A DNA stretch of 64,000 bases from Streptomyces angustmyceticus. Its GTDB lineage: Bacteria; Actinomycetota; Actinomycetes; Streptomycetales; Streptomycetaceae. The stretch covers positions 1,240,001-1,304,000 of the forward strand of contig NZ_CP082945.1 of the NCBI RefSeq assembly GCF_019933235.1, given 5' to 3'. The notes beneath the pieces are model-generated. The model did not search any database, was not told the DNA's origin, and worked only from the letters and a program-made list of their open reading frames with translations. The translations under genes were made by a program, and so were the position numbers. Numbering within the stretch: position 1 is the first letter of the stretch; every line of letters begins with the position of its first letter. This document shows, piece by piece, positions 31,632-39,037 of this stretch.

Positions 31632-33017
31632 TCAGCCGGGCGCCGTGGCGGCGGCGATCCGCTCGCGTGCCTCCTCCCAGGGCAGCGGAGCGGCGACGAC
31701 CGCGCGCAGCGCCCGGACCTGGCGGGGCGGGAGCCCGGCTATGAGCACGCCGACGGCGCTGCCGTCCCGGCCGTAGAGCGCCAGGACGCGCCGCTCGGCC
31801 CGGTCGACGACGGTGGTCTCGACCCGGTCGGCGCCCGCGGTCAGGCCGTACGCCTGGATCTTGACGGCGTACTGGTCGGACCAGAAGTACGGCACGGGGG
31901 CGAACGGGCGGCGCTCCTGGGCGGGGGCGGCTTCCTCGGCCCCGGCGGGGGCCGAGGGGGCCAGCTCGGCCAGGAGGTTGCGGGCGGCGGCCATGCCCTG
32001 TTCGGTGGCGTTCATCCGGTGCTCGAAGCGCAGCGGGCGGCCGTGGACCGGATGGTCCCAGCGGGCCACGTCGCCCGCCGCGTAGATGCCGGGGGCGGCG
32101 GCGCAGTACGCGTCGCAGCGCAGCCCGTCGCCGGTGTCCAGGGCGGGGTCGTCCAGCCACTCGACGGCGGGCCGGGAGCCGATCGCCACCAGCACGAGGT
32201 CCGCCGGCAGCAGGCGGCCTCCCCCGGGGGCTGTTTCCCCACTGCCGCCGGGGGCACCCCCGCTGGGGGCGGCCCCCTCGGCCAGCCGTACGGCGGTCAC
32301 CCGCGGGTCGCCCCCGTCGGCCGGGTCCGCGGGCGCCGTCTCGAAGCCGGCCACCGCTCCGGTGACCAGCCGGACGCCGCGGGCCCGGTGCTCCTCGGCG
32401 AGCAGCTCGCCGACCTCGGTGCCGACGGCGGCGGCCATCGGTGTCGCCTCGATGCCGACGAGGGTGACGTCGTGCCCCAGCTCCCGTGCCACCGCGGCGG
32501 CTTCACAGCCCAGGACGCCGTTTCCGACGATCACCAGGCGAAGGCCGCGTCCCCCGGCGGCTACGCCCTCACTGCCGGGGGCACCCCCCTTGGCCAGCCG
32601 GCTGCGCAGGGCCAGGGCGTCGTCGAGGGTGCGCAGGGTGTGCACTCCGGCGATGCGGTCGGCGCCGGGCAGGGTGCGGGCCGCGACCCCGGTCGCGATG
32701 ATCACGCCGGCACAGGCGAGTTCCGTGCCGTCGTCGAGGGTGAGGGTGCGGGTCGCCACGTCGAGGCCGGTGGCGCGGGTGCCGAGCCGCAGGTCCAGGT
32801 CGAGCGGGGCGAGCTGGTCCGTGGTGCGCAGCAGCAGCTTCTCCGGCGCCCAGGCGCCGTGCAGCAGCTGTTTGGACAACGGCGGCCGGTCGTACGGGAG
32901 ATGGGGTTCGTCGCCGATGAGGGTGAGCGGGCCGCGCCAGCCGGAGCGGCGCAGCGTCTCGGCCGCGGCGAGACCGGCCGCCGAGGCGCCGACGACGGCG
33001 ATCGGCAGGCCGGTCAT
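31632..33017 (-). CDS. Ferredoxin reductase-type FAD/NAD(P)H oxidoreductase with two low-complexity insertions
   Basis: A 461-residue flavoprotein that reduces the neighbouring ferredoxin. The FAD-binding Rossmann motif is AVVGASAAGLAAAETLRRSG (about residues 7-26), then LPYDRPPLSK. The NAD(P)H Rossmann motif is VIVGNGVLGCEAAAVARELG, and YAAGDVARW closes the FAD site. Two Gly/Ala-rich insertions with the common start RLA(K/E)G(G/A)AP interrupt it: one just before the NAD(P)H motif, one before LLPADLVLVAIG. Both lie in loops and keep the frame, so the enzyme may still work, but it is longer than usual relatives. Its ATG overlaps the ferredoxin stop (ATGA). No P450 lies next to the pair. Confidence 0.88.
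   Translation of the reverse strand: MTGLPIAVVGASAAGLAAAETLRRSGWRGPLTLIGDEPHLPYDRPPLSKQLLHGAWAPEKLLLRTTDQLAPLDLDLRLGTRATGLDVATRTLTLDDGTELACAGVIIATGVAARTLPGADRIAGVHTLRTLDDALALRSRLAKGGAPGSEGVAAGGRGLRLVIVGNGVLGCEAAAVARELGHDVTLVGIEATPMAAAVGTEVGELLAEEHRARGVRLVTGAVAGFETAPADPADGGDPRVTAVRLAEGAAPSGGAPGGSGETAPGGGRLLPADLVLVAIGSRPAVEWLDDPALDTGDGLRCDAYCAAAPGIYAAGDVARWDHPVHGRPLRFEHRMNATEQGMAAARNLLAELAPSAPAGAEEAAPAQERRPFAPVPYFWSDQYAVKIQAYGLTAGADRVETTVVDRAERRVLALYGRDGSAVGVLIAGLPPRQVRALRAVVAAPLPWEEARERIAAATAPG
32216..32288. repeat. GC-palindromic insertion B inside the ferredoxin reductase gene
   Basis: Contains ACTGCCGCCGGGGGCACCCC (32241-32260) and further GGGGG/CCCCC pairings. It encodes a Gly/Ser/Ala/Pro stretch not expected in the family. 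It shares its core with insertion A 300 bp away, so both may derive from a short mobile palindromic repeat. Confidence 0.5.
32544..32600. repeat. GC-palindromic insertion A inside the ferredoxin reductase gene
   Basis: Contains ACTGCCGGGGGCACCCCCC (32571-32589), the same core as insertion B minus three bases. It encodes AKGGAPGSEGVAAGGRG between the first domain and the NAD(P)H-binding motif. Confidence 0.5.
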
Positions 33018-33208
33018 GCGTGCACCTCGATCACGGCGGCGGGGCAGATGGCGGCCGCCTCGTGCACCGCGTCGTGCTGTGCGGCGGGCGGTGCGGCGTC
33101 GAGCAGCACGACCACGCCGTCCTCGTCGCGCTGGTCGAAGACCTCGGGGGCGATCAGCACGCACTGGCCGGCGGCACAGCACTTGTCGGCATCAAGGGTG
33201 ATCTTCAT
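33014..33208 (-). CDS. Single-cluster (3Fe-4S type) ferredoxin
   Basis: A 64-residue ferredoxin of the kind that feeds actinobacterial P450s. Cluster ligands are Cys in DKCCAAGQCVLIAPEVF (first Cys, then Cys after five residues) and the late Cys-Pro in AAAICPAAVIEV. The spacing lacks the fourth cysteine, as in 3Fe-4S ferredoxins. Its stop overlaps the reductase ATG. The expected P450 partner is missing from the immediate neighbourhood; the CYP102 gene in this window has its own reductase and would not need it. Confidence 0.9.
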   Translation of the reverse strand: MKITLDADKCCAAGQCVLIAPEVFDQRDEDGVVVLLDAAPPAAQHDAVHEAAAICPAAVIEVHA

Positions 33209-33392
33209 GTCGGTGGCTCCGTGGGCTTGTTGTGGTGTGTGGGGGAAACGACCGAGCCACGGCACAGGTGCCCGGCGGGCCCCCTCCCACCGGCTCGCCC
33301 TCCCCCACCCGCCGGCCATCCCCCACGACCGGCCGGTCCCCACCCACCGACCGGCCGGCCCCCGCCCACCGATCCGCCACTACGCTGCGCCC

Positions 33393-34337
33393 ATGCCCTC
33401 CGCCCAGGCCCCCGACCGCTTCCCCGCCGAACTGCCCGTGATCCGGCAGATGGGCCGGACCGCTTCGGGGCGGGCCTGGCTGGACCGGCTGCCAGGGATC
33501 ATCCGGGAGATCGAGGAGCGCTGGGAACTGCGGCTCGGCGCCCCGTTCCACGGCGGCAGTTGCTCCTGGGTGGCGCCGGCCCGGTGTCCCGGCGGCGCGG
33601 CCGCCATGCTCAAGGTGACCTGGCCGCACCGCGAGGCCGACGGCGAGGCCCCGGCGCTGCACGCCTGGGACGGCCACGGCGCCGTACGCCTGCTGCGCCG
33701 GTGCCGTGAAAGCGGCGCCCTCCTGATCGAACGCTGCCGCCCCGGCACCCCGCTCGGGGAGGCGCCGCTCCCGCCCGCCGAGCGGCTCACCCTCGCTGCC
33801 GGCCTGCTGCGCGACCTGTGGGCCGCGCCCCCGCCGCCCGACGGCGAACTGGAGCGGATGGACGGGGTGTGCGCCGAGTGGGCCGGCCTCGTCCAGGAAC
33901 GGATGGCGCGGCTGCGGCCGGGCTACGACCCGGGGCTGGTGGCGCACGGCGCCGATCTGCTGCGCTCCCTGCCGGCGACGGCCGCCCGGGAGGTCGTGGT
34001 GCACGGCGACGCCAACCCGGGCAATGTGCTGGCCGCGGAGCGCCGCCCCTGGCTGGCCATCGACCCCAAGCCGATGCTCGGCGACCCGGCGTACGACCCC
34101 TGGCCGCTGGCGACACAGCTCGACGCCCCTTTCGCGCACCCGGACCCGCGCCGCGTGCTCCGCGAGCGGTACGCGCTGCTCGCCGGGGAACTGGACGAGG
34201 ATCCCGCCCGGCTGCTCGCCTGGTCGGCGGCGCGCGCCGTCGAGAGCGCCCTGTGGAGCGCCGACCACGACGACATCCCGGGCGGCGCCGAGGAGTTGAC
34301 GCAGGCCCGCCTCCTGGCGGACCTGGCGGGACGGTGA
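33393..34337 (+). CDS. Aminoglycoside/hydroxyurea-resistance-type phosphotransferase
   Basis: A 314-residue protein-kinase-like fold enzyme of the streptomycin 6-kinase group (PF04655 type). The N-lobe has PFHGGSCSWVAPARCP and AAMLKVTWPHREADGEAPAL, with the ATP Lys in MLKV. ALLIERCRPGTPL is the hinge. The catalytic loop is VVHGDANPGNVL (about residues 203-214), and the metal-binding segment is IDPKPMLGDPAYDPW. Homologues phosphorylate streptomycin or hydroxyurea, but many chromosomal copies have no shown drug substrate. TACGCT begins exactly 12 nt before the ATG and no ribosome binding site is visible, pointing to a leaderless transcript. It is convergent with the atypical kinase. Confidence 0.85.
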   Translation: MPSAQAPDRFPAELPVIRQMGRTASGRAWLDRLPGIIREIEERWELRLGAPFHGGSCSWVAPARCPGGAAAMLKVTWPHREADGEAPALHAWDGHGAVRLLRRCRESGALLIERCRPGTPLGEAPLPPAERLTLAAGLLRDLWAAPPPPDGELERMDGVCAEWAGLVQERMARLRPGYDPGLVAHGADLLRSLPATAAREVVVHGDANPGNVLAAERRPWLAIDPKPMLGDPAYDPWPLATQLDAPFAHPDPRRVLRERYALLAGELDEDPARLLAWSAARAVESALWSADHDDIPGGAEELTQARLLADLAGR

Positions 34338-34410
34338 CTCAGGGGCCGTACACCCCGCCGGCCCAGTGGCCGTACGCCCGCCGACTCAAGGGCCGTACGC
34401 CCCGCCGGCC
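34336..34410. repeat. Imperfect direct repeat at the ends of two convergent kinase genes
   Basis: GACTCAGGGGCCGTACACCC (start of copy 1, 34336-34363) recurs as GACTCAAGGGCCGTACGCCC (copy 2, 34383-34410); 26 of 28 positions match. A partial third unit (GGCCGTACGCCCGCCG) lies between. Copy 2 encodes the last residues (AGGAYGP) of the minus-strand kinase, so its C-terminal coding end appears to have been duplicated downstream. Confidence 0.7.
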
Positions 34411-35456
34411 ACCCGGCGGATCTCCTCCAGCGGATACGGGGTCGCCCGGCTCTCCCTCTGCACCTGGCGGAAGAAACGCGCCATCACCGCGGCGAGCGGC
34501 GCGTGCCGGGCGATGAGTTCCGCGGCCCGCTGCGGAATCCCCGAGGGACGCTCCCCCGCGGCGCAGGCGCGCACCCACGCGTCGCGCTCGTCCCTGCCGT
34601 ACCCGTAGAGCTGGGTGACCAGCCGGTTCACCAGGTGCGTGACGGTGTAGCAACGGTCGTAGGTCCGGTGCCGCTCGAAGAAGCCGGCCTCGTCCCGCGA
34701 CAGCGCGAAGCGGGAGGAGACCGCGAGGCCGTAGTCCGTGAAGAAGAGGCGCCGGCCGTCGGTCAGGATGTTCTCGAAGTGGGCGTCGAAGTGCAGGAGC
34801 CCGCGCGCGTTCATGAACGACACACCGGCGCGCAGCTCCCGCTCCACCATGGCGCACGCCCGGTCGGCCGCCTCGTCACCGGCGCCGAGCCGCGCGCCCA
34901 GCCAGTCGTGCAGGTTCTGCGGGACGTACTCCAGGAACAGCGCGATGCTCGCCGAGGCCCCCCGCAGCTCCTCGATCCGGCGGCGCACCTCCGGGCCGCC
35001 GCCCCAGTAGGCGACGGCCCGGTCCACGTCCGCCAGTTCCTCCGGAAGCGGCGTCGCCGTGTCCGGCAGCACCCGCCAATGGTGCAGCAGCGGGAAGCCC
35101 TCGCACTCCCCCGCGAGCACCCAGTTCGTCGCCATGAGGTGCACGGCCAGCTCCCGCCAGGCCCCGAAGCCCGGCCCGCCGACGCCGTACTGGCAGAAGG
35201 CCGGCAGCCCGAAGACGTTCGCCGTGGAGCGGAGGTGCTCCGGCTGCCGCTCCAGGTCGGTGAGCGGCACCTGCTTCACGAAGACCGGAGTGCCGGCGAC
35301 GTCCAGCAGCGACGGCTTCCCGCCGAAGCCGGCGCCGAGCGGCACGGACGTGTCCACGAGTTCGCGCAGCCCGCGATCGCTGTGCAGCGCCAGGGTGGTG
35401 GAGACGGCGCTGTGTTCGGCCAGCCGTACGGGACGGGACCTGTCGTGACCTGCCAC
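34386..35456 (-). CDS. Atypical protein-kinase-fold protein downstream of the Mrr-TerD fusion
   Basis: A 356-residue protein with a kinase-like core. A Gly-rich start (LGAGFGGKPSLLDVAGTPVF) leads to the likely ATP Lys in VFVKQVPLT (about residue 60). The catalytic loop reads LLHFDAHFENILTDG (about residues 221-235), an HxDxHxxN variant closer to small-molecule or APH-like kinases than to HRD kinases. The metal motif is FTDYG instead of DFG. I chose a GTG with GGAGG 5 nt upstream; a GTG 42 nt earlier has no spacing for a ribosome binding site. It begins 80 nt after the Mrr-TerD gene on the same strand, so they are probably one operon. Target unknown. Confidence 0.7.
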   Translation of the reverse strand: MAGHDRSRPVRLAEHSAVSTTLALHSDRGLRELVDTSVPLGAGFGGKPSLLDVAGTPVFVKQVPLTDLERQPEHLRSTANVFGLPAFCQYGVGGPGFGAWRELAVHLMATNWVLAGECEGFPLLHHWRVLPDTATPLPEELADVDRAVAYWGGGPEVRRRIEELRGASASIALFLEYVPQNLHDWLGARLGAGDEAADRACAMVERELRAGVSFMNARGLLHFDAHFENILTDGRRLFFTDYGLAVSSRFALSRDEAGFFERHRTYDRCYTVTHLVNRLVTQLYGYGRDERDAWVRACAAGERPSGIPQRAAELIARHAPLAAVMARFFRQVQRESRATPYPLEEIRRVAGGAYGP

Positions 35457-35535
35457 TCTCGCCTCCAGCCGCGTTGGGTTTCCTTGCGGCACCGTCACTT
35501 CCCCGGCCCATCGGAGGGAAGCCCTCCGGTGCCGC

Positions 35536-37614
35536 CTAGGCGACCTCGATGCCGTACTCCTGCACCAGCGCTTCCAGACCCCCGGGGAACCCCTTCCCGC
35601 CGAGTACGAAGTCCCAGTCGCCACCCGGCCGTTGGCGGAACGACCCGAGGACCAGGGCGGTTTCGCCACGACGTCCGTCCGAGACCTCCAGACAGCCCAG
35701 CTCCTCCCCCGAGGCGTCCAGCAGGCGGATCCGGGCGTCGGTGAAGCCGGAGAGGTCGGCGTCGGGGTCGGCCTGGGGGTCGATGGCCGCGACCAGGACC
35801 AGCCGGTCGGCGGCCGGCGGCAGTGACTCGAACCGGACCTGCATCGCGGCCCGGTCGGGGGCGAAGCCGGGCAGCATCCGGACCGCGCCGTCCGGGCTGC
35901 GCGGGTTGTTGTAGAAGACGAAGTGATCGTCGCTGAGCACGCTCGTCCCCTTGCACACCAGGGCACAGACGTCGAGGGAGACCTCCCCGGACCAGTTCAT
36001 GCCGAGGATGTTGTGGTCCGGCGTCTCCTCCGTGGCGGCGGCGCCGGCCGGGGCGTCCCCGCCGAGCCGTCCGCGCAGCCCGTAGCGGCCGAGCAGGTCG
36101 ACGAGTTCGGGGCCGGCGATGAGGCTGAGTGGCTTGCCATTGGCGAAGGTGTGGGCGCCGGGGCCGAACCGGGAGGTGGTCACCAGCACGCCCTTGTTGG
36201 CGCCTTCGGACTGGACGGTGCCGTAGAGGTCGCGGACCGCGGTCGGCGGGACGGTGTTCCGGTAGCGCTTGACCTGCACGATGATCTTGCCGCCGCGGAT
36301 CGGGTCCGGGTCCAGCGCGTCGACGTCGACGCCGCCGTCGCCGGACCGCTGCGTGGTCACGGCCTGCATGCCCATGGCCCGGAACAGCTCGGCGATGAGG
36401 TTCTCGAAGGCGATCGGGTCCATCTCGTACAGATCGGGTTCGCTCTCCGTACCGTGCGAGACGACCCCGCCGCCGGCGTCGCCCGGAAGGCGCTCCGGGC
36501 GTACGGCGGTGCGCTGGTCGGGGCGCGCGGCGAGCTGCCCGCGCAGCCCTTCGGTCAGGCACTCCACCGCGCCGACCTGTTCGAGGCGGAAGGAGTCGAA
36601 GGCGCTGCGCGGCGCCATGACGGTCGCGAGGTACACCTGGGCCGGACGGCCCGTCGCCGGGTCCACGTCGTCGACGAAGCCGTTCAGCGCCACCGAGTCG
36701 AGGGTGCCGTGGCCGTCGGCGGCGAAGAGGTCGCGCAGCACCAGCAGCATGCTCTGGGCCAGCACGTCGCGGTAGAGCGCCCGGCGCTGCGCGGCCGGCC
36801 GGGCGGTCTCCTTCTCCTGGTCGGCGCCGGGCATGTAGCGGACGGACTTGGTCTCCGGAACGATGTCGTAGCCCGGGAGCTCCCAGTCCAGGACGAGCTG
36901 GCGGGCCGTCGGGTCGTAGGCGGCCGCGATCTGCCGGGGGAAGCCCTCCGGCCAGGCGGTGGAGGAGTACAGCGCGGCGGAGAAGTACTCGACGGCCGCG
37001 TCCGCGTCACCGGCGCGCAGCCCGGAGAGCAGCTCCTCGATTCCGGAGTTGTGCCGGCGGATCTCGGCGAGGGCACCGGCCGCCCACTGGTCGTACTGCT
37101 GCCGGTAGGCGTCGAGTTGGGCCTGCCGCCGGCTCTCCGCGGCCTGCGCGGTGAACCAGTCCTGTTCGTAGCGTGCGCGGGCCTCTTCCTGGGCCCGGTC
37201 GCGGCGGGCGCCGAGGTGCCAGCCGCCCGTCGGCGCGTGGTAGCGCGCCGGGTCGGGCATCGGCACCGGGGTGGCGAGCGCTCCCGGCGCGAACTCCGCT
37301 ATCCGCTCCGAGCGCAGCAGCGCGGCGGCGGAGAACGCGGGGGCGCGGCAGCCGTCGGCGAGCAGGCCGGTCAGCGCGGCGACCCGGGCGTCCAGCTCCT
37401 CGGTCCGCCGCCGTGCGTCGGCCTCGCGCTGCTGCCGGTAGGCGGCCTGCCGCTCACGGTGCATCCGCGCCATGGCGCGCTCGGCGTCCCGTGCCTGCCG
37501 TTCCTGATCGCGCTGCTGCTGTGCTCGCGCGCGGCGCTGGGCTTCCTGCTGGCGCTGCTGCTGACGCTGCGCCTCGGCCCAGACGGCCATTAATCCGTGA
37601 GAACGGCGGCTCAT
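35536..37614 (-). CDS. Coiled-coil / Mrr-like endonuclease / TerD fusion protein
   Basis: A 692-residue multidomain protein. Residues about 5-75 are Gln/Arg/Ala-rich coiled coil (AEAQRQQQRQQEAQRRARAQ). Residues about 80-370 are a region I cannot name (DWELPGYDIVPETKSVRYMP). Residues about 395-510 are a Mrr-type restriction endonuclease: FENLIAELFRAMGM, then RSGDGGVDVDA (Asp) and KIIVQVKRYR (QxK), giving the D-QxK active site, then GVLVTTSRFGPGA. Residues about 535-692 are a TerD domain: ILGMNWSGEVSLDVCALVCK, FVFYNNPRSPDGAVR, VLGSFRQRPGGDWDFV. The classic TerD DLD calcium motif reads SLDV. ATG start; GGAGG lies 12 nt upstream. Likely role: nucleic-acid-directed defence or stress response. Confidence 0.85.
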   Translation of the reverse strand: MSRRSHGLMAVWAEAQRQQQRQQEAQRRARAQQQRDQERQARDAERAMARMHRERQAAYRQQREADARRRTEELDARVAALTGLLADGCRAPAFSAAALLRSERIAEFAPGALATPVPMPDPARYHAPTGGWHLGARRDRAQEEARARYEQDWFTAQAAESRRQAQLDAYRQQYDQWAAGALAEIRRHNSGIEELLSGLRAGDADAAVEYFSAALYSSTAWPEGFPRQIAAAYDPTARQLVLDWELPGYDIVPETKSVRYMPGADQEKETARPAAQRRALYRDVLAQSMLLVLRDLFAADGHGTLDSVALNGFVDDVDPATGRPAQVYLATVMAPRSAFDSFRLEQVGAVECLTEGLRGQLAARPDQRTAVRPERLPGDAGGGVVSHGTESEPDLYEMDPIAFENLIAELFRAMGMQAVTTQRSGDGGVDVDALDPDPIRGGKIIVQVKRYRNTVPPTAVRDLYGTVQSEGANKGVLVTTSRFGPGAHTFANGKPLSLIAGPELVDLLGRYGLRGRLGGDAPAGAAATEETPDHNILGMNWSGEVSLDVCALVCKGTSVLSDDHFVFYNNPRSPDGAVRMLPGFAPDRAAMQVRFESLPPAADRLVLVAAIDPQADPDADLSGFTDARIRLLDASGEELGCLEVSDGRRGETALVLGSFRQRPGGDWDFVLGGKGFPGGLEALVQEYGIEVA

Positions 37615-37667
37615 GTCGCTCAGTGTCCTCCCCCCGGGGCGGCTGCCCCCCAAACCCTGTTAAAGCG

Positions 37668-37692
37668 GTTTCACCTGCGCTGTTGGTGAAAC
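37668..37692 (-). promoter_or_regulatory. Dyad upstream of the Mrr-TerD gene
   Basis: GTTTCACC-N9-GGTGAAAC, perfect arms, 54-78 nt upstream of the ATG in a locally A+T-richer patch (CTGTTAAAGCGG adjacent). It fits an operator placed over the promoter of the Mrr-TerD/kinase operon. Confidence 0.5.
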
Positions 37693-37825
37693 TCTAGCGG
37701 GGGAAGAGGACCCCGGTCAGTCCGGTACGAAGTTTCCGCCCCCTTCGTACGGGCAGCCGCCGACCGCCGCCACGGACCGGCCACGAGCCCGCCCGGACCG
37801 CCGCGGCCACACCGCCCCCGGCACG

Positions 37826-38174
37826 TCATCCGGCTGCCGCCGCCTCCCGCACCTTCGCCGCCGTCCCGGCCGGGTCGTACCCGTCCGGCACCCCGGGCAC
37901 CAGCACCACATCCCCCTCGATGTGCCGCGTACGCAACGGCAAAATCTCCGCATACGCCCGACGAGCCGTACCACCCCCGAGCCCGCGCCATGTCGGGAAA
38001 CCCGATGACGACAACAAACCCGGGCCAACTCCCCTCAACAACCTCCACCTCGGCCCCATGCACCAGAAACCGCCCACCGAACGGCTCCAGAGTCGACTGG
38101 ATCTTCTCCATGTACTCAACAACCTCCGGATGAGGGGCGGAGGGCCGAAGGTGCGCGATGGCGTATGCGGTCAT
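37826..38174 (-). pseudogene. Frameshifted DUF1330-family gene
   Basis: The first part (MTAYAIAHLRPSAPHPEVVE, FGGRFLVHGAEVEVVEG, GFPDMARARGWYGSS) is a typical DUF1330 protein. The expected remainder (AYAEILPLRTRHIEGDVVLV, then PGVPDGYDPA) continues in another frame and ends at a stop in place. Removing one G from the run at 37957-37959 restores a 115-residue intact protein (SS-AYAEIL). The distance from start to stop is 349 nt, one more than a multiple of three. So this is either a very recent frameshift or a sequencing error; everything else is intact, with AAAGGGCAG-like leader before the ATG. Confidence 0.75.
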
Positions 38175-38317
38175 GGGGGCTGCCCTTTCGGCGGGGGTGA
38201 CTGGGCACTGGCTGGCCCGTCGTCGTTCACGTCCATGTCCACGTTTCCAGGCGGGGCGGTACGGGTCGATTACCTCCGGGGTAAGCCGCCGCTGAGCGGG
38301 GCCCGGGAAGGCCGCGC

Positions 38318-38602
38318 ATGTTCGGCTCGACCCCCGCCCAAGTGGTCTGGACGCTCGTGCCACTGGTCAGTTTCAGCCTGTTCGCCGCGGTGCCGTTCGT
38401 CGTGGCCGCCGCGAAGGGCGTCATCAAGCCGTGGCCGGCGGGCGTCTACGTGGTGGGCGAGGTCGGCGTCTTCGCCTTCTCCACCGCCATGTCCGGGAAC
38501 GACCCGAAGAACTGGACCGGCCTACTGCTCGTTCTTCTGATGCTGGTCGCGACGACGCACACCGCTCTGCTCGACAGCAAGAAGATCCACATCGGCAAGT
38601 AG
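38318..38602 (+). CDS. Small membrane protein, three predicted helices
   Basis: A 94-residue hydrophobic protein: helices at VVWTLVPLVSFSLFAAVPFV, WPAGVYVVGEVGVFAFSTA and WTGLLLVLLMLVATTHTALL, with a basic C-terminus (DSKKIHIGK). GGGAAGG precedes the ATG. It resembles the small integral membrane proteins common in Streptomyces, and I cannot assign a role. The next small membrane protein begins 19 nt later, so the two are likely cotranscribed. Confidence 0.65.
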   Translation: MFGSTPAQVVWTLVPLVSFSLFAAVPFVVAAAKGVIKPWPAGVYVVGEVGVFAFSTAMSGNDPKNWTGLLLVLLMLVATTHTALLDSKKIHIGK

Positions 38603-38621
38603 CCACGAAAGGACCGTTCCC

Positions 38622-38891
38622 ATGCGGCTGCGCTGGCGCATCCCGTTTCCCGGCCCGTTCTCCATCGGCGGCAGCATTCCGCTGACCGGCGGACGGCAGC
38701 GCAGGCGCAGCAGCAGCGGCGGAGCCGGCTGCGTCACCGCGCCGCTCCTCCTGCTGTGGTGGTGCCTCGTCTTCGAGGCATGGGCGAGTTGGTGGGTCCT
38801 CAAGCCGTTCTACATCGTCGGGGTGCTGGTTCACCGGAAGGCAACGGGGCGGCACACCCCGATCTGGCGCAGCCGCGGCGGCTGGTGGTGA
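38622..38891 (+). CDS. Small basic membrane protein
   Basis: An 89-residue protein with an Arg-rich N-terminus (RLRWRIPFPGPFSIGGSIPL, then GGRQRRRSSSGG) and one strongly hydrophobic, Trp-rich segment (APLLLLWWCLVFEAWASWWV) followed by FYIVGVLV and a basic tail. AAAGGA precedes the ATG. It is probably a partner of the preceding membrane protein. No known family recognised; similar N-termini occur in small actinomycete proteins of unknown function. Confidence 0.55.
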   Translation: MRLRWRIPFPGPFSIGGSIPLTGGRQRRRSSSGGAGCVTAPLLLLWWCLVFEAWASWWVLKPFYIVGVLVHRKATGRHTPIWRSRGGWW

Positions 38892-39037
38892 CCGATGAGC
38901 AGCCGGGAAGCGCCACGGAACTCAGGCCGGAGCACCGAGTGACGGGCGAGACACGCCTGTTGGCGTGGGCCCGAGCTGACTGGGAGGTCTCGCCAAGGAA
39001 TGCGCGCTGTGCACCTGGGCCGGTAGTCCGGCCTGGC

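Noticed and set aside
29282..31744. Long plus-strand open frame (820 codons)
   Set aside because: It mirrors the UvrA2-like gene; no domain and no ribosome binding site.
18933..33208. Ferredoxin/reductase pair serving the CYP102 P450
   Set aside because: The P450 carries its own FMN and FAD reductase domains, and the pair is 10 kb away on a separate transcription unit.
35923..37593. Plus-strand frame of 556 codons
   Set aside because: Antisense shadow of the Mrr-TerD gene, which has recognisable domains throughout.
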